This document shows, in pieces, positions 55,827-63,771 of a stretch of 64,000 nt of DNA; within the stretch, counting starts at the first letter, position 1, and each line of letters opens with the position of its first letter. Position numbers and translations under genes: made by a program. Source of the stretch: Micromonospora fulviviridis. GTDB lineage: Bacteria > Actinomycetota > Actinomycetes > Mycobacteriales > Micromonosporaceae. The notes under the pieces are model-generated. The model made no database searches, was not told the origin of the DNA, and saw nothing but the letters and a program-made list of their open reading frames with translations. The DNA lies in assembly GCF_014648395.1 (NCBI RefSeq), contig NZ_BMRA01000004.1, positions 171,394 through 235,393 on the forward strand. The letters are read 5' to 3'.

Positions 55827-58292
55827 TTGGTATTCAGCGGGCGGCATCGCATTCTCGCGATGCTGGCAATCAGCGCACTGGGGGTGGGACTGCTTCAGGC
55901 TCCGGCCTCGGCAGAGTCCACCTCGACGACGACCGGACCGGACAACCCGGTCCTCCTGGAATCCTTCTACGAACCCACCCCGGACGGGCGGGCGGCAGCC
56001 GATCTGACGGCACCGGCTCAGCTCGCGCCGCTCGCTCCCAGTTCCGTCCGCAGGCCGCCCGGCTCACCGGACGCCGACGGCCGGGCCGCCGAGTGCATGA
56101 GCCAACCCGGCGCCGGGAGCGTGGAAGGGCGTACCCACAACCGCTTCCTGTGGTGCCAGTCCATCTTCGTCGGCAGCAGGGTCTACAGCGTGGACCGGAA
56201 GGTGTACGTCGGCCAGGCGGTCTTCGCCATGAACGCCGTCGCGTACGGCCGGGACGACGGCAACCGGACGGTCGAGGTCTTCTTCCGCTCCGTGCCCGGG
56301 AGCCTGCGGTATCTGGAGGGCGACCGGGGCGAGCTGGCCAACGCGATCTTCATGGTGTTCGCCGACTGCACGACCTGGCTCGACGGCTGCTCCTCCGGCG
56401 GGCCGTCCGCCGCGAAGAGGTTCGCGGACTGGAACCTCGACGGGTCGTGGCACTCCTGGACCGTCGCCTCGTCCGAGTACCGCGGCGTGGGACCGGACAA
56501 GGTCGCCCGGCACGACTGGGCGCTGACCATCGACGCCTACGCACCCGGCACGCCGGACGCCGGCGGCGAGGACCTGCCCTCGCACCGGATCCGCTGTGAC
56601 ACCGCGCAGGTCGGCTTCCCCAAGTCGCGGGCGAAGGCCTGCATCATGGACGACGTCATCCCGCACCTGCAGTACTCGCTGCGGAGCGCGAACTACGCGG
56701 AGGTATCCGCGCACGTGCACTGCGCGATGACCCCGGGCTGCCAGACGTGGCCGGGGCCGCGAACGGACCGGGTCATCCCCGGCCGGTACACCGGCAACCG
56801 GAACGATCCGGGCCTGCACCGGATCACCGACAAGTTCCCGGTCGACGCGTCCGACAACAACCGGACGTACTACTCGAAGAACTCCACGGCCAAGGACGCG
56901 GCGTGCGCGACCCTCCCGTCGTGGGTGCTGGACCGGACCACCCAGCAGTGCGACGAGTTCCCGTTCGCCTCCACCATCGAGGGGGCGGGCAAGGGTGACG
57001 GCAACTTCTCCGTCCTCGGCGTGACCAGCCGCCACAACAGTTGCGCCGGCAACGCCCTCGGGAAGTTCTACCGCGACGACCGGATCCTGGTCTGGCAGCC
57101 GGCGCTGCCGAACGAGGCCCTCGACACCTATTACGTGGAGATCACCGACGTGCCGACGGGCAGCACCGACGAGTGCCTGCCACCCGAGGACGACCCGGCC
57201 GAGCCGAACCTGCCGCCGACCGCGAACGCCGGGCCGGACACCACCGGCGACGAGGGCTTCACCATCGTGCTGGGCGGCTCGGTCAGCGACCCAGACGGCA
57301 ACCCGCCGACGGCGCAGTGGACCTACTCGCCGGGCCCGGACTCCGATCCCGGCATGTCCTGCACGTTCCACGACTCGCGCAGCGCGAACACCACCATGGA
57401 GTGCAACGACGACGGAACGGTCACCGTCACGCTGACCGCGTTCGACGGGGTGAACGCGGCGGTGAGCGACAGCGCCGTCGTCACCGTGCGGAACGTCGAC
57501 CCGAGGCTGCGCCGGCTCGGCGAACTGGCCCCGTCGAGGGCCGCCGCGACCGAGGACGTGGAGTACGGCATCACCGCGCCGCAGCCGTGGCAGGTGTTCC
57601 GGGTCGGCGACCCGGTGCCGTTCAAGGCCCGTTTCCTCGATCCGGGCAGCAACGACACCCACTCCTGCGCGATCGAGTGGGACGACGGGCAGACCAGCAC
57701 CTTCGATTCGTACGCGGACCGCTGCGAGGCGACCCACACCTTCACCCATCCCGGGATGTTCACCATCAAGCCGAAGATCACCGACGACGACGGTGGTGTC
57801 TCGCCCGCGGCGAGCGTCATGGTGATCGTGTACGACCCGAACGCCGGATTCATCACCCAGGGTGGCTGGCTGGACTCCCCGGCCGGCGCACTGGTCGACG
57901 ACCCGGCGGCGCAGGACCGGCTGACCGTCGAGTTCAACCCGAAGTATCTGCCCCCGGAACCGGGACCGGCGCTCAGCGGCGGCAAGGTCGCCGCGGCACT
58001 GCGGGGAACCGGGTTCGACCTCACCTCCACCACCCTCGAATGGCTGGTGGTCACGCCTGACCGGAAGGCGGCCGTGAAGGGCACCGGCACGATCGGCGGG
58101 GCGGCCGGGTACGGCTTCGTCGCGTACGGTTTCGACACGCCGGACGCGGTCCGCCTGGTGGTCTGGCCGTTGTCGGCGGGGGACTATCCGCAGCAGACGC
58201 TGGTGTACGACAACCGGCCCGGAAAGAGCTACGACCTGGACCTGAGTGACCCGCAGCCGCTCGGCGGCGGATCGGTCCAGGTGCACGAGTAG
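55827..58292 (+). CDS. Secreted NucA/NucB-type nuclease with PKD modules
   Basis: An 821-residue exported protein. TTG at 55827 (AGGAG six bases upstream) begins a signal peptide with core RILAMLAISALGVGLLQA and cleavage after APASA. An N-terminal domain with paired cysteines follows (about 75-340). Residues about 350-440 hold the NucA/NucB block: CDEFPFASTIEGAG (from Cys375), VTSRHNSCAGNALGKFYRDD and RILVWQPALPNEALDTYYV, the hallmark of Bacillus NucA/NucB DNases. Then come two PKD-like domains (461-555, PPTANAGPDTTGDEG; 575-672, WDDGQTSTFDSYA) and a C-terminal beta module (673-821). It probably cuts DNA outside the cell. The adjacent gene resembles the inhibitor Nin. Confidence 0.88.
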   Translation: MVFSGRHRILAMLAISALGVGLLQAPASAESTSTTTGPDNPVLLESFYEPTPDGRAAADLTAPAQLAPLAPSSVRRPPGSPDADGRAAECMSQPGAGSVEGRTHNRFLWCQSIFVGSRVYSVDRKVYVGQAVFAMNAVAYGRDDGNRTVEVFFRSVPGSLRYLEGDRGELANAIFMVFADCTTWLDGCSSGGPSAAKRFADWNLDGSWHSWTVASSEYRGVGPDKVARHDWALTIDAYAPGTPDAGGEDLPSHRIRCDTAQVGFPKSRAKACIMDDVIPHLQYSLRSANYAEVSAHVHCAMTPGCQTWPGPRTDRVIPGRYTGNRNDPGLHRITDKFPVDASDNNRTYYSKNSTAKDAACATLPSWVLDRTTQQCDEFPFASTIEGAGKGDGNFSVLGVTSRHNSCAGNALGKFYRDDRILVWQPALPNEALDTYYVEITDVPTGSTDECLPPEDDPAEPNLPPTANAGPDTTGDEGFTIVLGGSVSDPDGNPPTAQWTYSPGPDSDPGMSCTFHDSRSANTTMECNDDGTVTVTLTAFDGVNAAVSDSAVVTVRNVDPRLRRLGELAPSRAAATEDVEYGITAPQPWQVFRVGDPVPFKARFLDPGSNDTHSCAIEWDDGQTSTFDSYADRCEATHTFTHPGMFTIKPKITDDDGGVSPAASVMVIVYDPNAGFITQGGWLDSPAGALVDDPAAQDRLTVEFNPKYLPPEPGPALSGGKVAAALRGTGFDLTSTTLEWLVVTPDRKAAVKGTGTIGGAAGYGFVAYGFDTPDAVRLVVWPLSAGDYPQQTLVYDNRPGKSYDLDLSDPQPLGGGSVQVHE

Positions 58293-58327
58293 GACCACCG
58301 GCGCCCGTACCGTGATCGGGAGGATCG

Positions 58328-58843
58328 ATGACCGCTGCCTTCGACGGCCTGCTGAGCGTGCACTACAGCCAGGCGTACGTGGTCAGCGGCGACGAGCCGC
58401 CCGATCCGGTACGGGCGTTCGCCGGTCAGGTCAACGGCCTGTGCGGGGCCCGCGTGCCCGGCGCCCTGTTCCTGGTGACCGGCCGGAACACCGGGGAGGT
58501 CGGCTTCCGGGCCGACGTGGTGGACGGGCCGCCACCGGTCGACCCGCGGTGGGAGGAGGTCGTCGAGGTCTCCTTCACCGCGCTGTCCGACGACGTCAAC
58601 CTGATGGACTGGCACCAGGAGGCGTATCCGCTGCCGCTGCGCGAGTCGGTCACCTACCGGGTGCGCTACTGCGCCCGGGGCATGGACGCGGGCAAGACCT
58701 ACCTCGGCGAGCCGGGGGTCACCCTGCCGTTGGACCACTATCTGCTGCTCTTCTGGCCGGCGCCCGCGGAGGCGGACCGGATCGTCCGGCGGACCAGCCG
58801 GATCGCGGCGTACTGGCACGACGAGGGTTTCGTCGCCGGCTGA
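58328..58843 (+). CDS. Nin/ComJ-like protein, putative nuclease immunity protein
   Basis: A 171-residue cytosolic protein without signal. It begins LLSVHYSQAYVVSGDEPP and has GALFLVTGRNTGEVGFRADV, WEEVVEVSFTAL and YRVRYCARGMDAG. These match, in order, features of Bacillus subtilis Nin (ComJ), the inhibitor encoded next to nucA (LSISYHQFTV, AQRNTKAFILFRL and a following beta strand and GDYQLTCW). Family likeness is judged by eye. ATG at 58328 follows GGGAGGATCG and lies 35 bases after the nuclease stop, so it is probably co-transcribed and binds the enzyme before export or on re-entry. Confidence 0.62.
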   Translation: MTAAFDGLLSVHYSQAYVVSGDEPPDPVRAFAGQVNGLCGARVPGALFLVTGRNTGEVGFRADVVDGPPPVDPRWEEVVEVSFTALSDDVNLMDWHQEAYPLPLRESVTYRVRYCARGMDAGKTYLGEPGVTLPLDHYLLLFWPAPAEADRIVRRTSRIAAYWHDEGFVAG

Positions 58844-58968
58844 CCGGGCCGGCACCGCACGCGTCCGTCACCCCAGGGCCCGGTTGTCCGGTTCCGCCCA
58901 CCTCGTGGGACGCCTGTTCCGCAGGCTGCCAGGAGCAGGATTTGCCGGGGCGCAACTAGGATCGTGGC

Positions 58969-60183
58969 GTGGTCAGGGCAGACGTCCTGCGGGACGAGCA
59001 GCGGTTGCGCCGTATCGAGGCGGTGACCGACGCCACCCTGTCCCGACTCGATGTCGCCGACCTCTTCGACGAGCTGCTCGACCGGGTGCGGGACCTGCTC
59101 CAGGTCGACACGGCCGCGATCCTCCTGCTCGACGTCCGTGCCCAGCAGCTGGTGGCCACCGCGGCCCGGGGGCTGGAGGAGGAGGTCCGGCAGGGTTTCC
59201 GGGTCTCCGTCGGTCGCGGGTTCGCCGGTCAGGTCGCGCTCACCCGGCAGCCGGTGATCCTCCAGACCGTCACCTCGGACAACGTGGTCAACCCGATCCT
59301 GCTGGAGACCGGCGTGCAGTCCCTGCTGGGCGTGCCGATCACGGCCCAGGGGGAGCTGGTCGGCGTCCTGCACGTGGGCACCCTGACGCCCCGGCGGTTC
59401 GACCTCGACGACGTCCGCCTGCTCGAACTGGTCGCCGACCGGGTCAGCCTGGCCAGCCGCGCCCGGGAGAACATGCTGGACCAGGCCGCCGCCCTGGCGC
59501 TGCAACGCAGCCTGATCCCCACGGAGCTGCCCCGCCTGCCCGGCCTGGAGCTGGCCGGCCGGTACGTCCCGGGCCACGCCTCCGGAGTCGGCGGCGACTG
59601 GTACGACGTCTTCACCCTGCCCTCCGGCTGGGTGGGCGTCGTCGTGGGCGACGTCTCCGGGCACGGTCTCCAGTCCGCCGTCGTGATGGGCCGGGTCCGC
59701 AGCGCGCTGCGCGCCTACGCGCTGGTCTGCGACGACCCGGCGGAGGCGCTCACCCTGCTCGACCGGAAGGTGGTCCACTTCGAGGCCGGCAGCCTGACCA
59801 CCGCGCTGTACGCGATGATCTCGCCCGACCGGGAGACCGTGCGCGTCTCGGTGGCCGGCCATCCGCGTCCCGTGGTGGCCGGGCCGGGCCACCCGAACAC
59901 CGTGCTCGCGGCGCACATCGATCCGCCGCTGGGCGCCGGCCGCCGGGATCAGACGCGGCACACCATGACGTTCGACTTCCTGCCCGGCTCGGTACTGGTC
60001 GCCTACACCGACGGCCTCGTCGAGCGGCGCGGGGAGCTGTTCGACGTCGGCGTGGCCCGGCTGACCGAGGCCGTTCCGCTGGCCTCCGTCGACACCGTGA
60101 CCGCCACCGTCATGGCGACCCTGGACACCGAGCACCCGGCCGACGACATCGCTCTGCTGGCCGTCCGCCGGCTGCTCCGGTAG
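58969..60183 (+). CDS. GAF-SpoIIE (PP2C-type) phosphatase
   Basis: A 404-residue cytosolic regulator. Residues 10-165 are a GAF domain (FDELLDRVRDLLQVDTAAIL, VGRGFAGQVALTRQPVILQT, GVPITAQGELVGVLHVGTLT). Residues 180-404 are a SpoIIE/RsbU PP2C phosphatase: QRSLIPTELPRLPGLELAGR, GGDWYDVFTLPSGWVGVVVG, GDVSGHGLQSAVVMGRVRSA, VAYTDGLVERRG and ADDIALLAVRRLL, with the metal-binding acids in place. It would dephosphorylate an anti-anti-sigma protein in a partner-switching pathway. GTG at 58969 lies six bases after TAGGAT. Confidence 0.93.
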   Translation: MVRADVLRDEQRLRRIEAVTDATLSRLDVADLFDELLDRVRDLLQVDTAAILLLDVRAQQLVATAARGLEEEVRQGFRVSVGRGFAGQVALTRQPVILQTVTSDNVVNPILLETGVQSLLGVPITAQGELVGVLHVGTLTPRRFDLDDVRLLELVADRVSLASRARENMLDQAAALALQRSLIPTELPRLPGLELAGRYVPGHASGVGGDWYDVFTLPSGWVGVVVGDVSGHGLQSAVVMGRVRSALRAYALVCDDPAEALTLLDRKVVHFEAGSLTTALYAMISPDRETVRVSVAGHPRPVVAGPGHPNTVLAAHIDPPLGAGRRDQTRHTMTFDFLPGSVLVAYTDGLVERRGELFDVGVARLTEAVPLASVDTVTATVMATLDTEHPADDIALLAVRRLLR

Positions 60184-60190
60184 CCCGGGG

Positions 60191-60757
60191 TCACCGCGGC
60201 CAGTTCCGCAGCAGGGCGTCGAGAGCGTCCAGGGTGCGGGACCAGGTGGCGTCCGTCGTACGCGGGGTGTGGCGGAAGCCCCCCGCCCGCTCCAGCGACA
60301 CGTAGCCGTGGAAGGTGCTGTGCAGCAGGCGTACCGCGTCCGTCTGGTCGGGCTCGGCGAGCTGGTAGCCGCGCAGGATCGCGCGGGTCATCTCCGCGTG
60401 CCGCCGCGCCGCGCTCGCCTCCGCCGTCTCCCGGTCGAGTTGCAGCTGCGCCGCCGCGTACCGGCCGGGGTGCCCGATGGCGTAGTCGCGGTAGGCGTTG
60501 GCGAAGGCCACCAGCGCGTCCTTGCCCGCCCGGCCGGCGAGCGCGTCGGCGGCCCGGTCGGCCATCTCCGCCAGGGCCAGGACGGCCACCCGGACCCGCA
60601 GCTCCTGGGCGCTCCTGAGGTGGAAGTACAGGCTGGCGTCCTTCACCCCGAACCGGCGGGCGAGCGCCGAGACGGTCACGTTCTCGAAGCCGACCTCGTC
60701 GGCCATCTCCGCCGCCGCCAGGGTCAGGCGTTCGACCGTCAACCCGGTACGGGCCAT
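60191..60757 (-). CDS. TetR-family transcriptional regulator
   Basis: A 188-residue repressor with HTH TVERLTLAAAEMADEVGFEN then VTVSALARRFGVKDASLYFH and LRSAQELRVRVAVLA, and a C-terminal TetR_C-like domain (LVAFANAYRDYAIGHPGRYA, AVRLLHSTFHGYVSLERAGG). ATG at 60757 is taken; GTG at 60766 is possible. It is divergent from the FBP zinc-finger gene, 60 bp apart, with inverted CTAG-bearing repeats between, so mutual regulation is likely. Convergent with the phosphatase gene at 7 bases. Confidence 0.92.
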   Translation of the reverse strand: MARTGLTVERLTLAAAEMADEVGFENVTVSALARRFGVKDASLYFHLRSAQELRVRVAVLALAEMADRAADALAGRAGKDALVAFANAYRDYAIGHPGRYAAAQLQLDRETAEASAARRHAEMTRAILRGYQLAEPDQTDAVRLLHSTFHGYVSLERAGGFRHTPRTTDATWSRTLDALDALLRNWPR

Positions 60758-60771
60758 GTGTCCCACCCCAC

Positions 60772-60809
60772 GTCTAGATGCTCTAGCTCTTTACCTAGGA
60801 GGTCTAGAC
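60772..60809. promoter_or_regulatory. TetR operator, CTAG-rich inverted repeat
   Basis: GTCTAGA (60772-60778) and TCTAGAC (60803-60809) are exact inverted copies around both promoters. Five CTAG tetramers occur between 60774 and 60812; CTAG is rare in GC-rich actinobacterial DNA. TAGACT (60805-60810), seven bases before ATG 60818, is the -10 box of the FBP gene and overlaps the right arm. Confidence 0.7.
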
Positions 60810-60817
60810 TAGCGCCT

Positions 60818-61303
60818 ATGACACCCCTCACCGAGCCCGCCATCCGGGCCTCCTTCGTCAATTGCACCAAGGGCGAGGCGAAGCGCCTGGCCCTGCCCCG
60901 GGATCTGGCCGAGCGGCCGTGGGCGGACCTCGACTTCCTCGGCTGGCGCGACCCCGCGGCGGCGGAGCGGGCCTACCTGGTCGCCGGGTCCGGCACCGGG
61001 CTGGTCGGGGTGGCCCTGCGCGTGGCGCCGCAGACGGGGCGGGTACGGCGCAGCATGTGCTCGCTCTGCCTGACCACGCACACCGGGGACGGCGTCTCGC
61101 TGATGACCGCCCGCAAGGCGGGGCGGGACGGGCGTGCCGGCAACTCCGTGGGCAGCTACCTCTGCACCGACCTCGCCTGCTCGCTCTACCTGCGGGGGAA
61201 GAAGAACGCCGGCCGGCGCCTCGACGAGTCCATCACGCTGGCCGAGAAGATCGACCGGACCACCGCCAACCTGGCCGCCTTCCTCCAGCAGGTCGTCGGA
61301 TAG
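60818..61303 (+). CDS. FBP-domain zinc-finger protein (EF-G-binding type)
   Basis: A 161-residue protein of the FBP family, which has the treble-clef zinc finger of EF-G-binding proteins such as FusB. The N-terminal half is helical (IRASFVNCTKGEAKRLALPR, WADLDFLGWRDP); the finger is CSLCLTTHTGDG with SYLCTDLACSLYLRGKK, four cysteines in the right spacing. FusB-type proteins rescue ribosomes stalled by fusidic acid. Whether this actinobacterial form does so is not known. ATG at 60818 lies seven bases after TAGACT and is under the divergent TetR. Confidence 0.88.
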   Translation: MTPLTEPAIRASFVNCTKGEAKRLALPRDLAERPWADLDFLGWRDPAAAERAYLVAGSGTGLVGVALRVAPQTGRVRRSMCSLCLTTHTGDGVSLMTARKAGRDGRAGNSVGSYLCTDLACSLYLRGKKNAGRRLDESITLAEKIDRTTANLAAFLQQVVG

Positions 61304-61318
61304 GCCCGCACCGACCCC

Positions 61319-62386
61319 TCACTGTCGACGGACGCCGCCGGTCAGGCCCAGCCAGTCGGCCAGTGCGGCGAGTTCCGCGTCCACCGCCGCGGTCACCCCG
61401 GCGGTGAACGGCTCGTCCTCGTGGACCGCGTCCACCCGCAGCACAGACGCCCTGCGGTCGGCGGTCGCGTCCACCTTGCCCACCAGCCGGTCGTGGTGCA
61501 GCACCGGCAGCGCGAAGTAACCCCAGCGCCGCTGTGCCTTCGGCACGTACATCTCCAGCCGGTACTCGAAGTCGAAGAGCTCCAGGGCGCGCTTGCGGTC
61601 GTGCACCAGCCGGTCGAAGGGAGAGAGCAGCGCGGTGCGCCCGGGGAAGGGCGCGCCGTCGAGCGCCGCCGGATCGACCCGCCAGGCGCCGGCCGTACCC
61701 TCGATCTCGGCCGGCTCGCCGGCCTCGCCGACCACCAGGGGGCGGGCGACGCCGAGCGAGCGGAGCAGCCGCTCGTCGCGGAGCCGGCGGGCCTCCTCGG
61801 CGGGGACCGCCGGCGTGCCAGCCGGGTAGACCCGTTCGGCGAGGTCCCAGGTGCGTTGCCGGCCGACCCGGCCGGCGACGGCGATCTCGCCGCGTGCCGC
61901 GAGGAACTCCAGCATCTGGGTGACGTTGCGGTTGTTCGTCCAGCCCGTCGACGGCCACGGCACCACGCTCCGGTCCTCGACGTCGCGGCTGAGCAGCGGC
62001 CCGGCGTCGCGCAGCAGGTCCAGCACGTAGCGGCGGAAGGTGTCGTTCGCGGCCAGCCACTCGCGGTGCCGACCCGCCTCGGGCCAGGCGGCCATGTCGG
62101 TGAGGTGCAGCCGCAGGTCGATCATCGGCCGCACCATGGCCCGGTGCTCGAACAGGCTGCGGTCCCGCTCCAGCGCCCGGGTCAGGTCGCTCGGCCGGTA
62201 GCTAGCGCCCAGCCGGGTCCAGGCGACCAGGTCGGCGTTGGGGGCGATGGCGGCGGTGGGGTCGATCTGGAGGAACGTCAACCGGTCCACCAGCGCCAGC
62301 AGGTCGCCGGGCCGGTGCGCGTCGAGCAGTTGGGCGCGGACGGCGACCCGGCGGGCGGTGGCGCGGTCGAGCCGGTGCGGAACCAT
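61319..62386 (-). CDS. YcaQ-like winged-helix DNA glycosylase family protein
   Basis: A 355-residue protein of the YcaQ type, DNA glycosylases that remove alkylated bases and unhook crosslinks. The motif QID (Q40-I41-D42) in RLTFLQIDPTAAIAPNADLV is the Q-x-D catalytic pair of YcaQ; DWPST-like GWTNNRNVTQMLEFLAARGE marks the wing, and WGYFALPVLHHDRLVGKVDA with RVDAVHEDEPFTAGVTAAVD is the family's C-terminal barrel. ATG at 62386 lies seven bases after TAGTCT on the minus strand. The Q-x-Q relative is at 7239-8333. Confidence 0.9.
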   Translation of the reverse strand: MVPHRLDRATARRVAVRAQLLDAHRPGDLLALVDRLTFLQIDPTAAIAPNADLVAWTRLGASYRPSDLTRALERDRSLFEHRAMVRPMIDLRLHLTDMAAWPEAGRHREWLAANDTFRRYVLDLLRDAGPLLSRDVEDRSVVPWPSTGWTNNRNVTQMLEFLAARGEIAVAGRVGRQRTWDLAERVYPAGTPAVPAEEARRLRDERLLRSLGVARPLVVGEAGEPAEIEGTAGAWRVDPAALDGAPFPGRTALLSPFDRLVHDRKRALELFDFEYRLEMYVPKAQRRWGYFALPVLHHDRLVGKVDATADRRASVLRVDAVHEDEPFTAGVTAAVDAELAALADWLGLTGGVRRQ

Positions 62387-62452
62387 GCGGGCGAGACTAG
62401 CCGGGCCGGTCGGCCGCTGCACCCTATGTAGATTTCCGATACAGTGCCGACC

Positions 62453-62785
62453 ATGAGGCTGACGATCCCCGTGGCGAAGGTGCTCTCCGCGCTCCTCGCC
62501 GACCCCGACGCCCCGCGTTACGGGCTCGACCTCATGCGGCTCACCGACCTGCCCAGCGGCACCCTCTATCCGGTCCTGCACCGGCTCCGGGCCGCCGGCT
62601 GGCTCGCCGCCGACTGGGAGGAGATCGACCCGGTCGCCGCCGGCCGGCCCGCCCGCCGCTACTACCGGCTCACCGGCGACGGGGTGCAGGCCGCCCGGCT
62701 GGCGCTGGCCGAGCTGCGCGCCCTCGCCCCCGAGGCCAGGCCGTCCCGGGGCGGGGCCGAGCCGACCGGAGCCCCGGCGTGGTGA
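62453..62785 (+). CDS. PadR-like winged-helix regulator
   Basis: A 110-residue winged-helix regulator of the PadR group: VAKVLSALLADPDAPRYGLD, LMRLTDLPSGTLYPVLHRLR, AAGWLAADWEEIDPVAAGRP and RRYYRLTGDGVQAARLALAE match the N-terminal PadR domain; the C-terminal dimer helix is short. ATG at 62453 is seven bases after TACAGT, with no ribosome site. It overlaps the next gene by seven bases, so the two are coupled, as PadR genes often are with a membrane protein of their own regulon. Confidence 0.9.
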   Translation: MRLTIPVAKVLSALLADPDAPRYGLDLMRLTDLPSGTLYPVLHRLRAAGWLAADWEEIDPVAAGRPARRYYRLTGDGVQAARLALAELRALAPEARPSRGGAEPTGAPAW

Positions 62786-63753
62786 CCCGTCGGCTGGCCG
62801 GGGTGCTGCTGCGCGCGGCGGCGCAGCGTTGGCCGGTGGAGCTGCGCGACGAGCTGATCCGGGAGTGGGACGCCGAGCTGCACGTCCTGGCCGGGCGCGG
62901 GGAGCGGTGGCGGATGCTGCGCTTCGCCGCGAGCCTCGCCGCCAGCCGGGCCGGCGTGCCGGAGGTCGACCGGGCCGTGCCGGAGCGGCGGCTGCGGCGG
63001 ACCGCCCGGGTGCTGCTGCTCGCCCCGCCGGCGTGCGTCGCGATCGTCGCGCTCGCCGCCGTGGTGATGAGCCTGGCGTACGCCGTGCTCGGCGCCCGCG
63101 TCGCCTGGGCCACCGCGGTGCAACTGCCGCTCTGGTCCGGCCTCACCGCCGGGGCGGGCGCGCTGCTCGCCCTCCTCGTCACCCGGGCCGCGCGGCGGAC
63201 CGTACGCACCGGACCGCTGGCCACCGCGCTCGGCGTCGTGCTGCCGATCGGGCTGACCGTGACGGTGGTGCTCGCCGCGCTCGCCGGCTCGGGCGAGCGC
63301 GGCCTGGCGGGTACCGTGCCCGGGCTGCTGCTCTGGCTCGCCCTGCTGGTGGGGGCCCTCTGGGGCGCGGGGATCCTGGCCCGCCGGGGGCGGACCCGGC
63401 TGGCCTGGGCCGTCGGGGTGCTCGGCGCGCTGGTCGCGGCCGACGCCGCGGTCGTCCTGGCGGTGGTCTCGGCCATCCCGGGGGCTACCGTCGGGCCGGT
63501 CGCGGACGGCCTGCCCCCGGACACGGTGGACCGGGTCTCCGCCCCGCTCTGGCTGCTCACCTGCTGGACCGACTCGTCGCTCGGGCTGCCCCGGCCCACC
63601 GCCTGGGAACGGTTCCTCATCACCGACCTGGTGCTCGTCGAGCCCGTCTTCTACCTGGCCTGCACCCCTTACGCGGTGGCGTACGCCGTCGCGGCGGCCC
63701 GGCCGGCGGCGGCCACCGCACCCGCGCCGGAGCCCGTCCCGTCACCCGCCTGA
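62779..63753 (+). CDS. Membrane protein coupled to a PadR regulator
   Basis: A 324-residue membrane protein that I do not recognise by name. A cytosolic N-terminus of about 75 residues (WPVELRDELIREWDAELHVL) resembles the short domain that begins several PadR-linked permeases. Six to seven hydrophobic helices follow (LLLAPPACVAIVALAAVVMS, LWSGLTAGAGALLALLV, LGVVLPIGLTVTVVLAALAG, LLLWLALLVGALWGAGILAR and others), with the tail rich in Ala and Pro. GTG at 62779 overlaps the PadR gene by seven bases. It may be a sensor or transporter under PadR control. Confidence 0.7.
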   Translation: MVTRRLAGVLLRAAAQRWPVELRDELIREWDAELHVLAGRGERWRMLRFAASLAASRAGVPEVDRAVPERRLRRTARVLLLAPPACVAIVALAAVVMSLAYAVLGARVAWATAVQLPLWSGLTAGAGALLALLVTRAARRTVRTGPLATALGVVLPIGLTVTVVLAALAGSGERGLAGTVPGLLLWLALLVGALWGAGILARRGRTRLAWAVGVLGALVAADAAVVLAVVSAIPGATVGPVADGLPPDTVDRVSAPLWLLTCWTDSSLGLPRPTAWERFLITDLVLVEPVFYLACTPYAVAYAVAAARPAAATAPAPEPVPSPA

Positions 63754-63771
63754 ACCCGCCGACCGGTCGGG

